Shown here: in pieces, positions 17,416 through 26,777 of the stretch
Numbering within the stretch: the first letter of the stretch is position 1
Layout of the letters: each line of letters opens with the position of its first letter
Assembly: GCF_020615385.1 (NCBI RefSeq)
Contig: NZ_JAJAVB010000032.1
Location: forward strand, 169,988 to 233,987
DNA from: Jiella soli
GTDB taxonomy: Bacteria > Pseudomonadota > Alphaproteobacteria > Rhizobiales > Rhizobiaceae
DNA length: 64,000 nucleotides
Direction: 5' to 3'
Notes under the pieces: model-generated
Databases searched by the model: none
What the model was told of the DNA's origin: nothing
What the model saw: the letters and a program-made list of their open reading frames with translations, nothing else
Position numbers and translations under genes: made by a program

Positions 17416-18990
17416 ATGCGCATCTATCTGATCTCGCCGGCACCCGATTTCGGCATCCGAGCGCTGAACAACGACTGCGCTATCGGGTTCTCCAAGTCCT
17501 ACGCCATGAACGCGGCGGCGGGCATCGCGACGGTTGCAGCCTTCTTTCCGGACGATATGGACATCCGGCTGTGCGACGAGATCGTCGAACCCGTCGACTA
17601 CGAGGATCCCGCCGATATCATCGCCGTCAGCATGAATGTCGCGCAGGCGCCGCGCGGGGTGGAAATGGCGAGGCGATTTCGCGAGAAGGGCAAGACGGTG
17701 GTGTTTGGCGGGGCTCACGTCTCGCTGGCGCCGCAGCTTTTCGAGGGTCTCGCCGACTGCCTCGTCGTCGGCGAGTTCGAGGCGATCGCTGCGCAGTTCG
17801 TCGCGGATCTTCAGGCGGGCAGGCTGAAGCCGCGCTATGATGGCGCCAAACCCGATCTCGCGACCTCTCCGAAGCCACGCTGGGACCTCTACCCCAACCA
17901 TCTCGCACTGGCCGGTGTCGTCCAGACAAGTCGCGGCTGCCCGTTCGACTGCCATTTCTGCGATGTGATCCAGTATCTCGGACGCGTTCAGCGTCACAAG
18001 CCGACCGAGCGGGTCGTCGAGGAGGTGCACGCGCTCTATGATCTCGGCTATCGCCAGATCAATCTGTCCGACGACAATTTCACTGTCTATCGACAACGCA
18101 CGCGCGCGCTCTTGTCTGCACTGGCTGAGTGGAATGGGGCGGACGGACGCGAGCCGGTCAGCTTTCTGACGCAGATGTCGATCGATGTCGCCCGGGACCC
18201 GGATGTCCTCACCCTCTGCAATCAGGCCGGCCTCCGCTTCGGCCTGGTCGGCATCGAGACCAGCAATGTCGAGGCACTGAAGGAAAGCCGGAAGCGCCAG
18301 AATCTGAAAATCGACCTCGTCAAACAGGTGGAGACGATCGTTCGCGCGGGTATCTCCGTCCAGGCGGGGCTTATGGTCGGCTTCGATAATGACGATCTGT
18401 CCTCTTTCGAGCGGCAACTCGAATTTGCTCAGGCGATGCCGATCATCGTCTTCCGACCTGCGGTCCTCGTGGCCCCGCTCGCGACTCCCCTCTACGATCA
18501 GATGAAGGCGGCCGGCCGCATCGTCGAGGACCCGAAGGCAACCCTCGCCCCCTTCGGCAGCTCGCTGACGAACATCGAGCCCCTGCAGATGACCCGCGAA
18601 CAGCTGGCCGAAGGCGCCGAATGGCTGAGGCGGCAGATTCTGGCGCCGGACAACGTGATCAAGCGCTTCGAGTATTACGGTCGCGTGGTCGGCGAGATTC
18701 CCTCGCATCTCGTTCCCCGACAAGGCGGTGCGCAGTCCAAAAAGGCGGCGCCATTTCTCGAACTGTTCGGGCTGGGCGCACGGGATCGGGACCTGCGCCG
18801 GGTCATCGAATGCGTCAATGACATTGCAAGTGTGCGGCCGCGCGTCCGCAGTGACCTGATGCTGGCTCTCGGGATGTACCTGAACAGTTATGTGAGGCAG
18901 CCGCGCGAAATGGACGACCCCTTCAACGGCGCGTCGGGATCGATGGGTCGCCCTGCCGAGCCGATGTGGGGTGCCCAAGCCGGAGCGTAA
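17416..18990 (+). CDS. B12-binding-domain radical SAM protein (DUF4070/HpnP-HpnR-like)
   Basis: Enzyme of 524 residues. Residues 1-135 form a cobalamin-binding Rossmann domain (TVVFGGAHVSLAP). Then comes the radical SAM core with its cluster motif C175-PFD-C179-HF-C182. The surrounding QTSRGCPFDCHFCD and DDNFTVYRQRTRAL and the C-terminal segment (EYYGRVVGEIP) match the class B/DUF4070 group that includes hopanoid methylases HpnP and HpnR. Known relatives transfer methyl groups to unreactive carbon through methylcobalamin. Here, next to a fatty acyl-AMP ligase, a branched methyl on an acyl chain is a reasonable guess, but other class members do ring chemistry. Confidence 0.85.
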   Translation: MRIYLISPAPDFGIRALNNDCAIGFSKSYAMNAAAGIATVAAFFPDDMDIRLCDEIVEPVDYEDPADIIAVSMNVAQAPRGVEMARRFREKGKTVVFGGAHVSLAPQLFEGLADCLVVGEFEAIAAQFVADLQAGRLKPRYDGAKPDLATSPKPRWDLYPNHLALAGVVQTSRGCPFDCHFCDVIQYLGRVQRHKPTERVVEEVHALYDLGYRQINLSDDNFTVYRQRTRALLSALAEWNGADGREPVSFLTQMSIDVARDPDVLTLCNQAGLRFGLVGIETSNVEALKESRKRQNLKIDLVKQVETIVRAGISVQAGLMVGFDNDDLSSFERQLEFAQAMPIIVFRPAVLVAPLATPLYDQMKAAGRIVEDPKATLAPFGSSLTNIEPLQMTREQLAEGAEWLRRQILAPDNVIKRFEYYGRVVGEIPSHLVPRQGGAQSKKAAPFLELFGLGARDRDLRRVIECVNDIASVRPRVRSDLMLALGMYLNSYVRQPREMDDPFNGASGSMGRPAEPMWGAQAGA

Positions 18991-19138
18991 TCCGATCTAG
19001 GAACAAAGGTGAAGGCTTGCCGCTCCTCGCGACTTCAAAGCTCCACCGATGTTGGCAGGTATTCACCCCCGATGAGCGCCTTCACTTGGAAGAAAACGGG
19101 ATCGCCGCATTCATCGCCGGCACCGCAATGAGCCTGGA

Positions 19139-20809
19139 ATGTCACGCCTGTCGGAATTGATACTGAGCCGCCTCGAAGAGCGCCACGACACCCCGCAGAT
19201 TACGGTCTTGCGCCGCAGCGGCGTGCCGCTGGACCTGTCGGGCGCGCATCTTCATGCCGCCGCGATGTCGCTCGCGGCGTCGTGGCAGGATCGGCTCGGG
19301 CCCGGTCCGCATACGCTGGTGCTTGCTCTTTCCGCTGGCGAGCGGTTTCTGACGGCACTTCTGGCGGGCCTGCTCGCCGGGCACACGATCGTTCCGGTCG
19401 CCTTGCCGAGGGGCGGGTCGCAGTCGGAGCGTCTGCGCCACATCGTTCGGGATTGCGGGGCGTCCGTCGTCTTCTGCGAAGAGACGTCCCGCGATCCGAT
19501 CGCCCGGCACCTGGTCGATGGCGGCACCTCCGAGCCCACCTGCCCGTTCGTCACCCTCGATGACGATACGGCCGTACCGGTCACGCGTTTCCAGCAAGAT
19601 GACACGCCGCGGCCCGCGGTGATCCAGTACACCTCCGGATCGACGCGGCTGCCGAAGGGCGTGCGCATCTTCGGCGACCAGATCCTGGCGAATGGCGACC
19701 TGGTCGCCCGCTGCTGGGACATGAATCCCGCGACCCGCTTCGTGAACTGGCTGCCGCATTTTCACGACATGGGCCTGATGGGCGGCATTCTCTATCCGCT
19801 GTTGACGGGTGCCTATTCGGTGCAGATGAGCCCGCTCGAAATGGTTCGTCGTCCTGCAACGTGGCTGCGGGCGATCTCGGATCACCGCGCGACGTTCAGC
19901 GGCGGGCCGGCCTTCGCCTTCTCCGATTGCCTGCGGCGGATCACGGAGGAGGAATGCGAGGGCCTCGACCTGTCGACCTGGCGCCGCGGCTTTTGCGGAG
20001 CAGAACCGGTGCCGGCGGATCTACTGCCGCAGTTCCGCCGTCGCTTCCAACCCTACGGGCTCGATCCGAAAGCGGTGTTCGCCTGCTATGGACTGGCCGA
20101 AATGACGCTCTACGCCGCAGGCGGCCCGGAGCCCGAAGGTGACCTGCCGACGCATCCGAGCGGCTGCTCCTCCGTGCATCCGTGTGCCTTGCCGGAAGAA
20201 ACGCGCGCCAATCTGCGCATCGTCGATCCTGAAACCGGACATGGTGTCGCCGACGGTCGTCAGGGCGAGATCTGGCTGAAGGGCCCATCGAAGGGCGACG
20301 GATATCAGAACCTGCCGGATGAAACGGCCTCGACCTTCGCGGCGACGCTTCCAGGCGATGACGGGCCGGGAGGCTGGCTCAGGACGGGAGATCTCGGCGT
20401 CATCGAAAACGGCCTTCTCTACGTCAACGGCAGGCTGAAGGACACGCTGATCGTGAACGGGCGAAAGATCGCCGCCGCAGAGCTGGAATGGCTGGCCGGC
20501 GGGATCCACGCGTCGCTCAATCCGCTCGCCGCCGCCGCCATTTCGCCGGACCCGAGTGAAAGCGGCGTCGCGGCATTGCTCATCGAGCTGAAGCCGGGCT
20601 ACGAGGGGCCCCGTGATCCCGGCGCGGTGCGCTCAGCCATTGAGCGGGCGGTTCTCGGCGAATGGGGGATCCGTCTCGAAGACGTCCGAATTCTGGCCCG
20701 TGGGAGCCTCGAACGCACATCGAGCGGGAAGATCAGGCGCCAGGCGGCTGCCGAATTCTATCGACGCGATCGCTGCCAACAGCAAAGCGACAAGGTACTC
20801 TCAGCTTGA
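19139..20809 (+). CDS. fatty acyl-AMP ligase (FAAL)-like AMP-binding enzyme
   Basis: Adenylating enzyme of 556 residues. The P-loop A3 motif is [12 protein letters not shown] (164-175), then [12 protein letters not shown] (205-216), GAEPVP, YGLAEMT (317-323), TGDLG, and the catalytic lysine in SSGKIRRQ near the end. The [12 protein letters not shown] motif and overall layout are those of FAALs, which activate fatty acids as acyl-AMP and pass them to a carrier protein rather than CoA. The carrier is probably the ACP encoded at 23006. It starts 148 bases after the radical SAM gene and overlaps the P450 gene by 4 bases. Confidence 0.85.
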   Translation: MSRLSELILSRLEERHDTPQITVLRRSGVPLDLSGAHLHAAAMSLAASWQDRLGPGPHTLVLALSAGERFLTALLAGLLAGHTIVPVALPRGGSQSERLRHIVRDCGASVVFCEETSRDPIARHLVDGGTSEPTCPFVTLDDDTAVPVTRFQQDDTPRPAVIQYTSGSTRLPKGVRIFGDQILANGDLVARCWDMNPATRFVNWLPHFHDMGLMGGILYPLLTGAYSVQMSPLEMVRRPATWLRAISDHRATFSGGPAFAFSDCLRRITEEECEGLDLSTWRRGFCGAEPVPADLLPQFRRRFQPYGLDPKAVFACYGLAEMTLYAAGGPEPEGDLPTHPSGCSSVHPCALPEETRANLRIVDPETGHGVADGRQGEIWLKGPSKGDGYQNLPDETASTFAATLPGDDGPGGWLRTGDLGVIENGLLYVNGRLKDTLIVNGRKIAAAELEWLAGGIHASLNPLAAAAISPDPSESGVAALLIELKPGYEGPRDPGAVRSAIERAVLGEWGIRLEDVRILARGSLERTSSGKIRRQAAAEFYRRDRCQQQSDKVLSA

Positions 20810-23004
20810 AACAGCATGACTGGCACGTGCAAGCGCTCGTGGAACGGGACCCCGAGCGGATTGAAGCGATTCTGCGATCTCCTGCCTTCGCAGTGAGCGA
20901 TGCGGACGCATATCTTCGTGAAATCGAGCTTCAGACGGGAGAGGATTTCAGCGCCCTGCGCGACATCTCCCGTTTCGGTCTGCTCTATCAAAATGGTGCA
21001 GAACATCTGGCGCTTCGGCGACTGATTGCGGCCTTTTTCAGCGACCGCGCCGTCTTTGCCTGGCAAGGCGTCGTGGATGAGGCCGTGGGCGCTGCTCTCA
21101 CGAGGCTGGAGACGGCGAAGTCCCCCGATCTCGTTGAAGATTTCTGCCAGCCATTGCTCCTTTCAGCCATCGAGCGGATCGTCGGATTCACGGATGACAG
21201 GGCGACGCCACTGTTTCCTTTGATTTCCAAGGCGCAGCAACTCCCCGAGCCGCTACTTCCGCTGCGCGAGTTGCGAGTGATGAATGCGGCGGCGTCCTAT
21301 GTGAAAAACCTGTTGCCAACGCTGGAGGAGGCCCATGAACGCGACCCCTCCTGTCTGCTGAGCTATCTTCATGAACGCCGCGGCAAGGCGCCCGAAGGTG
21401 TGGATCTGCGAGCAACCGCGTTCACGACCGTGCTGGCTGCAAACAGTGTGTCGCAGAGCTTGGGCTTCGCGCTCTACGGCATGCTCATGGGTGAGCCCGA
21501 GAAATGGAGCGAGGCGGCACAGGTCGGCTGGGCCGAGAGGCATCTGGACAAGATTCTCAGCCAGTATCCTTCGACGCTGATCTTCATGCGCAAGGTCGAC
21601 CGGGACATCGAGATCGATGGGTGTCCCTATTCCGCCGGCCAAGTCAGCCTGTTGAGTATAGCCACCGCAAATACCGGCCTTCGAGCCAGAGAAGCGGAGG
21701 ACGGAAGATCCAGGCGCAGTCTCACCTTCGGAAGAGGGGCACACAAGTGTCCTGGCGAGAGCCTTGCGCGCCTTATCTTTGCCTCTGCCATTCCCGCCAT
21801 TGCCAAACGGTTTCCCAGGCTTGCCCTGCATAAGGACCAGGTTCGCTTTCATGCGACGGCCATGGTGCAATATCCGGTCGCCATTCCCTGTGAACTCGAA
21901 GGGCGGACGCGCCGGGTGAATGCCCGGCTGGTCGAGGTCAAGGATATCGCCACAGCCCGCGCCATCGTCAACAACGACACCGACTTTTCGCCCCCGGTCA
22001 TGGAACCGCATCTCAGAGAGCTTGCGGTGACGAGCGGCAAGGATCTGTCCCAGGCGATCCGGATCGCCCGCAACGCGATGTTCTTCATGACCGGCGAGCG
22101 GCATGCGCTGGCGCGTCGCGCCGTGGCGGAGTGTCTGGGTGGAAACCGGGTGTCAAATTGGCAGCCCCTGGTCGATCGGGAGGTTCAAGCGGCGCTCGAC
22201 GGACTGTCGGCCGCGGCTGCGCCGGATCTGATCCACGACTTCGCCGATCCGCTTTTCCGCGGCATCACGAAATCGATCCTCGGCCTTCGGTCGACGGATG
22301 AGACACGCTTCGACAGCCTGGCGCCGATCCTCCAGGACGTGCTGGAGCCGTGGCTTCCCATGCGGGAGCTCCTGCGCATGCAGGATCTCTTCGCCGAGCT
22401 TCTCTCCCTGATCAGCGTGCCCGGCCCGGGCGAGCGCGCGGGTAACGCGACGCTTCTTTCCTCCATGCTCGACGCCGACCTCCCGGAGTTCGAGGAAGAG
22501 GACGTCAAGGCGCTGGTTCTGGTGTTGTACGGCGCGAGCTTCAATCTCGCCCACACCCTGGGCAACATCCTTCACTGGATTCTCATCCAGCCGCCGGAGG
22601 AGCGCGGCGACCTCTCCGATCCTGCCTGGACGGAGGGGAACCTCGAGCTCCTGACCTCGCTTTGCGCCTCGCCGAAATACATCTATCGCATGGCGCGCCG
22701 GCCGGTCGCGGCGGGCGACCTGAACCTCGACGCAGATGTAACGGCGCGCATGCAGCTTCTGTCGGTGAACCGGGGCGTCGCCACAGGCCACCTTGCCTTC
22801 GGCCATGGCCTGCACCGTTGTGTCGGTGCGCAGCTCACGCGGCTGATGTTGCGGCGCGCCGTTCCGGCGCTGTTCCAGCGCCACCCCACGCTGACGCTGG
22901 TCACGCAAGGCCATCGCTATTTCAAAATGTCCCAGACGGTGGCGATGGAAAACCTGCCGTGTCGCATGGACACTCACGCAGAGCCCAAGAAGGAACTTGC
23001 CTGA
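20806..23004 (+). CDS. fused tandem cytochrome P450-like protein, both halves lacking ExxR
   Basis: Protein of about 732 residues made of two P450-type halves. Each keeps a heme-ligand loop: [10 protein letters not shown] with C315 and [10 protein letters not shown] with C672. Each also keeps the strand before it ([25 protein letters not shown]). The K-helix ExxR is degenerate in both: about 248-252 reads DKILS and about 614-617 reads ELLT, so the Arg is lost twice. The I-helix acid/alcohol pair is also not seen ([16 protein letters not shown]). The start is taken as TTG 20806, overlapping the FAAL stop as TTGA with AAGG upstream; the open frame to 20662 lies inside FAAL. It probably acts on the acyl chain bound to the ACP. 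Redox partner genes are not in the window. Confidence 0.75.
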   Translation: MKQHDWHVQALVERDPERIEAILRSPAFAVSDADAYLREIELQTGEDFSALRDISRFGLLYQNGAEHLALRRLIAAFFSDRAVFAWQGVVDEAVGAALTRLETAKSPDLVEDFCQPLLLSAIERIVGFTDDRATPLFPLISKAQQLPEPLLPLRELRVMNAAASYVKNLLPTLEEAHERDPSCLLSYLHERRGKAPEGVDLRATAFTTVLAANSVSQSLGFALYGMLMGEPEKWSEAAQVGWAERHLDKILSQYPSTLIFMRKVDRDIEIDGCPYSAGQVSLLSIATANTGLRAREAEDGRSRRSLTFGRGAHKCPGESLARLIFASAIPAIAKRFPRLALHKDQVRFHATAMVQYPVAIPCELEGRTRRVNARLVEVKDIATARAIVNNDTDFSPPVMEPHLRELAVTSGKDLSQAIRIARNAMFFMTGERHALARRAVAECLGGNRVSNWQPLVDREVQAALDGLSAAAAPDLIHDFADPLFRGITKSILGLRSTDETRFDSLAPILQDVLEPWLPMRELLRMQDLFAELLSLISVPGPGERAGNATLLSSMLDADLPEFEEEDVKALVLVLYGASFNLAHTLGNILHWILIQPPEERGDLSDPAWTEGNLELLTSLCASPKYIYRMARRPVAAGDLNLDADVTARMQLLSVNRGVATGHLAFGHGLHRCVGAQLTRLMLRRAVPALFQRHPTLTLVTQGHRYFKMSQTVAMENLPCRMDTHAEPKKELA

Positions 23005-23005
23005 A

Positions 23006-23263
23006 ATGCCGAACACGGAAAATGAAGCGGCCGTCCTCGATTTCGTGCGGGAGCGTGCTGCCGCTCGTACGAACGTGCCGCTGGAGGAAGTCCAGGCCTC
23101 CTCGAGCGTAATCGAACTCGGCATTCGGTCGATCGACGCCGTTCTCATATGCGGCGAAGTCGAGGACCATTTCCAGGTCGAGCTCGATCCCGGCACGATC
23201 TTCGAGCATGAGACGCTGGGCGAGTTCGTCGCAGCCGTCATGGAGCGCCTCGAAAAGGCATGA
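23006..23263 (+). CDS. acyl carrier protein
   Basis: Carrier protein of 85 residues. The phosphopantetheine site is S42 in ELGIRSID, a variant of the usual DSL motif, followed by an acidic helix (EVEDHFQVELDPGTIFEHETL). ATG 23006 has AAGAAGGAAC upstream and follows the P450 stop by one base; the last 4 bases overlap the carbamoyltransferase start (ATGA). It is the likely acceptor for the FAAL product and the platform for P450 and carbamoyl transfer. No dedicated phosphopantetheinyl transferase is visible nearby. Confidence 0.88.
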   Translation: MPNTENEAAVLDFVRERAAARTNVPLEEVQASSSVIELGIRSIDAVLICGEVEDHFQVELDPGTIFEHETLGEFVAAVMERLEKA

Positions 23264-24951
23264 CCCGATTCTATCTCGGCCTGTCGACCTCGGGGCACGA
23301 TCCGGCGCTGGCGCTCGTCGACGAGACGGGACGCCTCGTCTTTGCCGAGGCGACGGAGCGCTTCGTCCAGGACAAGCGCGCCTGGGGCATCGCGCCCGAC
23401 CATGTCTCGCATCTCGAGCCCGCCCTCGCGGCTGTCGGCTTCGAGCCCGGTCGCGACGACATCGTCGTCGCGACGAGTTGGACGACGGTGAAGGCCGACA
23501 TCCCCGTCAACGTCTCGAACGCCATGCTTCCGGGATCGGACGGTCTCTGGCTGCGCGGCTTGCAGGCGCAGGCGCAATCCAATGCCGGCGCCTCCTTGTT
23601 GCGGCTGGGACTCGTCGACGAGAAGCCGTCCGTGATGCGGTTCGATCACCATCTGTGTCATGCCGCCGCCGCCTGCCTCCAAAGCCCGATGGACGATGCA
23701 GCCTGTCTGGTCATCGATGGGGAAGGCGAGGTCGGCGCAATCTCGCTTTTCGACCTGTCCAACCGTTCCCTCAAGCGCAAGTGGCGATCGTGGGGACCCG
23801 GAAGCCTCGGCACGTTCTATGCGTGGCTGACCGGGACGTGCGGGTTCGACTGGCGGCTCGGCGAGGAGTGGAAGGTCATGGGCCTCGCCGCCTTCGGCGA
23901 AGTGCTTCCCGATCTCGCCGACACGCTGGAAGCGATGCTCCTGGTCGAGAACGGCCGGCTGCAATTTGCGGCGCAGGAGACCGTCGAATCCGCGCAGCAA
24001 GCCGCAACCCACCACGGGCGACGATCATCCGATCCGATGATGCAGGCCGCCGATCTTGCCGCCACCGGTCAGGAAGTCTATGCGCGCCTCGCCGACCGGA
24101 TCCTCCAGTCCGTCACCGGCGAGACGCCGCGCAACCTCATCGTCACAGGAGGCTGTGCCCTCAATTCTTCCTATAACGGCACTCTGGTGGGCCAACGCGA
24201 ATTCGCGCAGGTCTTCGTCCCTTCGGCGCCGGCCGACGACGGCAATGCCGTCGGCGCGGCCGTGCTGGCCTGGATGAAGGACACGGGCGCCAGCGCATTT
24301 CCGGCAAATGACGGCTCACCCTATCTCGGCAGTGCCCCGGACCCGCGAGCCGCCGCAAAAGCCATCCGCTCCGCGGGAGGGTGCAAGGTCACGGACCTGC
24401 CTGGGCGATCGGCCGAGGAAGTTGCACGACGCCTGGAGGAAGGGCTGATCGTCGGCGTGATGCGCGGCCGGGCCGAATTCGGACCACGCGCCCTCGGCCA
24501 TCGCTCCATTCTTGCCGATCCGCGATCGCCTGGGATGAAGGACCGGATCAATGAACAGGTGAAGGGGCGCGAGGCCTATCGGCCATTCGCACCGGTGGTG
24601 ACTGTCGACAGGGCGGAGGAGTGGTTCGAGCGCTCACAGCCGTCGCCCTACATGTCCTTCACGCTGCCCTGGCGCGCGACCCAGCGCGACCGAGTCCCGG
24701 CCGTGGTGCATGAGGACGGCACCGGGCGCGTCCAGACCGTCGATCCGGCCGTCGAGCCCTGGATGAGCAAACTCGTCGAGACATTCGGTCAGCGCACCGA
24801 TGTTCCCGTCGTCCTGAACACCAGCTTCAACGTCATGGGCAAGCCGATCATCCACACGATCGAGGATGCCCTCGGCGTCCTGATGACGTCGGGCCTGGAT
24901 GCGGTCCTGATCGAGGACGTGCTGATCGAAAAGGCGGCGGCCCGGCCATGA
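23260..24951 (+). CDS. O-carbamoyltransferase (TobZ/NodU family)
   Basis: Enzyme of 563 residues, normal for the family. The N-terminal ASKHA/Kae1-like half carries LGLSTSGHDPALAL and the metal-binding FDHHLCHAAAA; the C-terminal YrdC-like half carries GRAEFGPRALGHRSILADPR. Relatives (TobZ, NodU, CmcH) make carbamoyl-AMP from carbamoyl phosphate and ATP and transfer the carbamoyl group to a hydroxyl. In this cluster the acceptor could be a hydroxyl introduced by the P450 domains, which is inference. It is the last gene of the cluster. Confidence 0.9.
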   Translation: MTRFYLGLSTSGHDPALALVDETGRLVFAEATERFVQDKRAWGIAPDHVSHLEPALAAVGFEPGRDDIVVATSWTTVKADIPVNVSNAMLPGSDGLWLRGLQAQAQSNAGASLLRLGLVDEKPSVMRFDHHLCHAAAACLQSPMDDAACLVIDGEGEVGAISLFDLSNRSLKRKWRSWGPGSLGTFYAWLTGTCGFDWRLGEEWKVMGLAAFGEVLPDLADTLEAMLLVENGRLQFAAQETVESAQQAATHHGRRSSDPMMQAADLAATGQEVYARLADRILQSVTGETPRNLIVTGGCALNSSYNGTLVGQREFAQVFVPSAPADDGNAVGAAVLAWMKDTGASAFPANDGSPYLGSAPDPRAAAKAIRSAGGCKVTDLPGRSAEEVARRLEEGLIVGVMRGRAEFGPRALGHRSILADPRSPGMKDRINEQVKGREAYRPFAPVVTVDRAEEWFERSQPSPYMSFTLPWRATQRDRVPAVVHEDGTGRVQTVDPAVEPWMSKLVETFGQRTDVPVVLNTSFNVMGKPIIHTIEDALGVLMTSGLDAVLIEDVLIEKAAARP

Positions 24952-25181
24952 CCCTGACGCCCTGAAGACTGTCGACATCTCCGCGATCGGGCACCGGACC
25001 ACCTGTTGGCGCGGCGGAAGCCGAGGGGCGGACTGATCGGCAGGCGGTCCCGCCGTCTTGAGCGAATTCAATCCCGCCGGCGAGTTGGTCGATCCGTCCA
25101 ATGGCCATATCGTTGGCGAATAGCGGAGTTCTTGCCGCCGAAGGCCGAAGTCTCATCGGAAGACGGCGGCCAAGCCTAGTC

Positions 25182-25910
25182 TCAAGCATTTCCGCCGGGC
25201 TCGGTATCGCGTCCTCCGCCCGCCCAGATCATGCCCCGGCGCAAAAGGGTCGTGATCTGTGGCACCTTCAGGTCGTCCAGCGTGTGACCGACCGAGCAGT
25301 AGAAGATCCGGCCCTTGTCCCAGCGGCGTTTCCAGACCACTGGGATGACGGTGCCTTCGATCCACCAGAGATGATCGCCCGAGAAGGTGGTCGTCGCGAG
25401 GACCTCGTTCGAGGGATCGACGAGCATGTAATACTGCTCGGAATGCAGGCGGAAGCTCCTGATCCCTTGCATGATCGGGTCGGTGGGCCGGGTTACCGTC
25501 ACATCGTAGTCGACAAAGTCGTCCGAGGGGATCGGGTTGTCCGGCCATCCGGGCGGATGGGCGACGAACTGGCCGCCGATCAGGAAGTGATAGGTTGGCC
25601 TGTCGCGAAACGCGTCGCCCATGTGCCCGTGCCAGCCGGCGAGGCCGCAGCCCGCCGCGACGAGCTGAAGTAAGCCGTCCTCCTGAGCTTTGGTCATCGT
25701 TCCAAATTCCGGCTGATGGGAGGAGCGCGCACTCGACCAGATCGGGACGATCAGGTCGACATCGGCCAGGGTCCCGGGCGCCTCGAGCGGTGCCAGAGTG
25801 TCATAGACATCGACCGCGCAGCCTTCCCGCTCGAGAAGCGTCCTGCACCAGTCTGAAAAATCGGTCGGGCGGTGGCCCTCCCAGCCGCCGACGAACAGCG
25901 CTGCCTTCAT
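25182..25910 (-). CDS. ThuA-domain protein
   Basis: Protein of 242 residues with the class I glutamine-amidotransferase-like ThuA fold (ALFVGGWEGHRPTDFSDW, LAGWHGHMGDAF, VVWKRRWDKGRIFYCSVGHTLDD). ThuA was first linked to trehalose and related disaccharide use in Sinorhizobium; such proteins recur in sugar operons, often with 3-keto-sugar chemistry. The gene starts directly after the preceding stop codon and is the last gene of the leftward ABC operon, pointing to a catabolic step on the imported compound. Confidence 0.85.
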   Translation of the reverse strand: MKAALFVGGWEGHRPTDFSDWCRTLLEREGCAVDVYDTLAPLEAPGTLADVDLIVPIWSSARSSHQPEFGTMTKAQEDGLLQLVAAGCGLAGWHGHMGDAFRDRPTYHFLIGGQFVAHPPGWPDNPIPSDDFVDYDVTVTRPTDPIMQGIRSFRLHSEQYYMLVDPSNEVLATTTFSGDHLWWIEGTVIPVVWKRRWDKGRIFYCSVGHTLDDLKVPQITTLLRRGMIWAGGGRDTEPGGNA

Positions 25911-26777
25911 CTACTGCCTCCCTCTCATATAGCGAACCATGGCGGCGAGATCCGCCTCCGCGAACCCGTCCGCCGCGGCATCCTCGAGACAATCGCGGTT
26001 GAGCTCGGCCTGGGGGACGGAGACGCCGTGCTCGGCGGCGAGTTCGGCGAACAGGTCGAGATCCTTGTGGGCGAGCGCGATGGTGAAGCTCACGGGATGG
26101 GCCTCGTCGTCGAGGAACAGCGGCCGGCGATAGGACAGAACCGGCGCTGCGGCGGCCGATGCGTCGATGGCGTCAAAGGCGCGTTCGGCCGAAATGCCGG
26201 CGGCGACGGCGACGTTCAGCGCTTCGGCGAGCGTCTGGTTGAGGCCGTGGATCAGCGCATTGATGGCCAGCTTCATGACGGCGCCGGCGCCTGGCCTGTC
26301 GAGGCATACGACCTTCCGGCTCATCGCGTCCAGAACACCGCGGAAAGGCGCAATCGTCTCGGCGTCCGCGCCGACCATGATCATCAGCTTCGCCTCGCGG
26401 GCGGCGTCCGTCGCGCCCGAGACCGGCGCGTCGATGATGCGGCGCCCGTCGCTGCGCTCGCGCAGGGCCGCAATGTGATCCGGGCTCATCGTTCCCATCT
26501 CGAGAAAGTGCCGCGCGCCCGTTGCTGCCGAGAACAGGCCGTCCCGCGCGCAATGGACCGTTTCGGAGGCTCCGTCGTCGGCGAGCATGGTGAGGACGAT
26601 TTCGGTCCGCTCGCAAAGCTCCCGCGGCGAGGCGGCGATGCCTGCTCCGGTCCGCTCGGCGAGCCGCTCGGCCTTTTCGCGGTTCCGGTTCCAGACCACG
26701 GTTTTGAACCCGGCACGGGTGACGTTCTCTGCCATCAGCGCGCCCATGCGGCCGAGGCCGGCGAAACCGACGCGCAT
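25911..26777 (-). CDS. 3-hydroxyisobutyrate dehydrogenase-like NAD(P)-dependent oxidoreductase
   Basis: Enzyme of 288 residues of the beta-hydroxyacid dehydrogenase family: N-terminal Rossmann MRVGFAGLGRMGALMAEN, substrate motif DAPVSGATDAAREAKL, and the catalytic lysine region GAVMKLAINALI. Relatives oxidise 3-hydroxyisobutyrate, tartronate semialdehyde or sugar acids. Start at 26777 is at the Rossmann strand and overlaps the ATPase stop (TGATG); the open frame further upstream is a shadow. It probably acts on an intermediate of the imported substrate. Confidence 0.88.
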   Translation of the reverse strand: MRVGFAGLGRMGALMAENVTRAGFKTVVWNRNREKAERLAERTGAGIAASPRELCERTEIVLTMLADDGASETVHCARDGLFSAATGARHFLEMGTMSPDHIAALRERSDGRRIIDAPVSGATDAAREAKLMIMVGADAETIAPFRGVLDAMSRKVVCLDRPGAGAVMKLAINALIHGLNQTLAEALNVAVAAGISAERAFDAIDASAAAAPVLSYRRPLFLDDEAHPVSFTIALAHKDLDLFAELAAEHGVSVPQAELNRDCLEDAAADGFAEADLAAMVRYMRGRQ

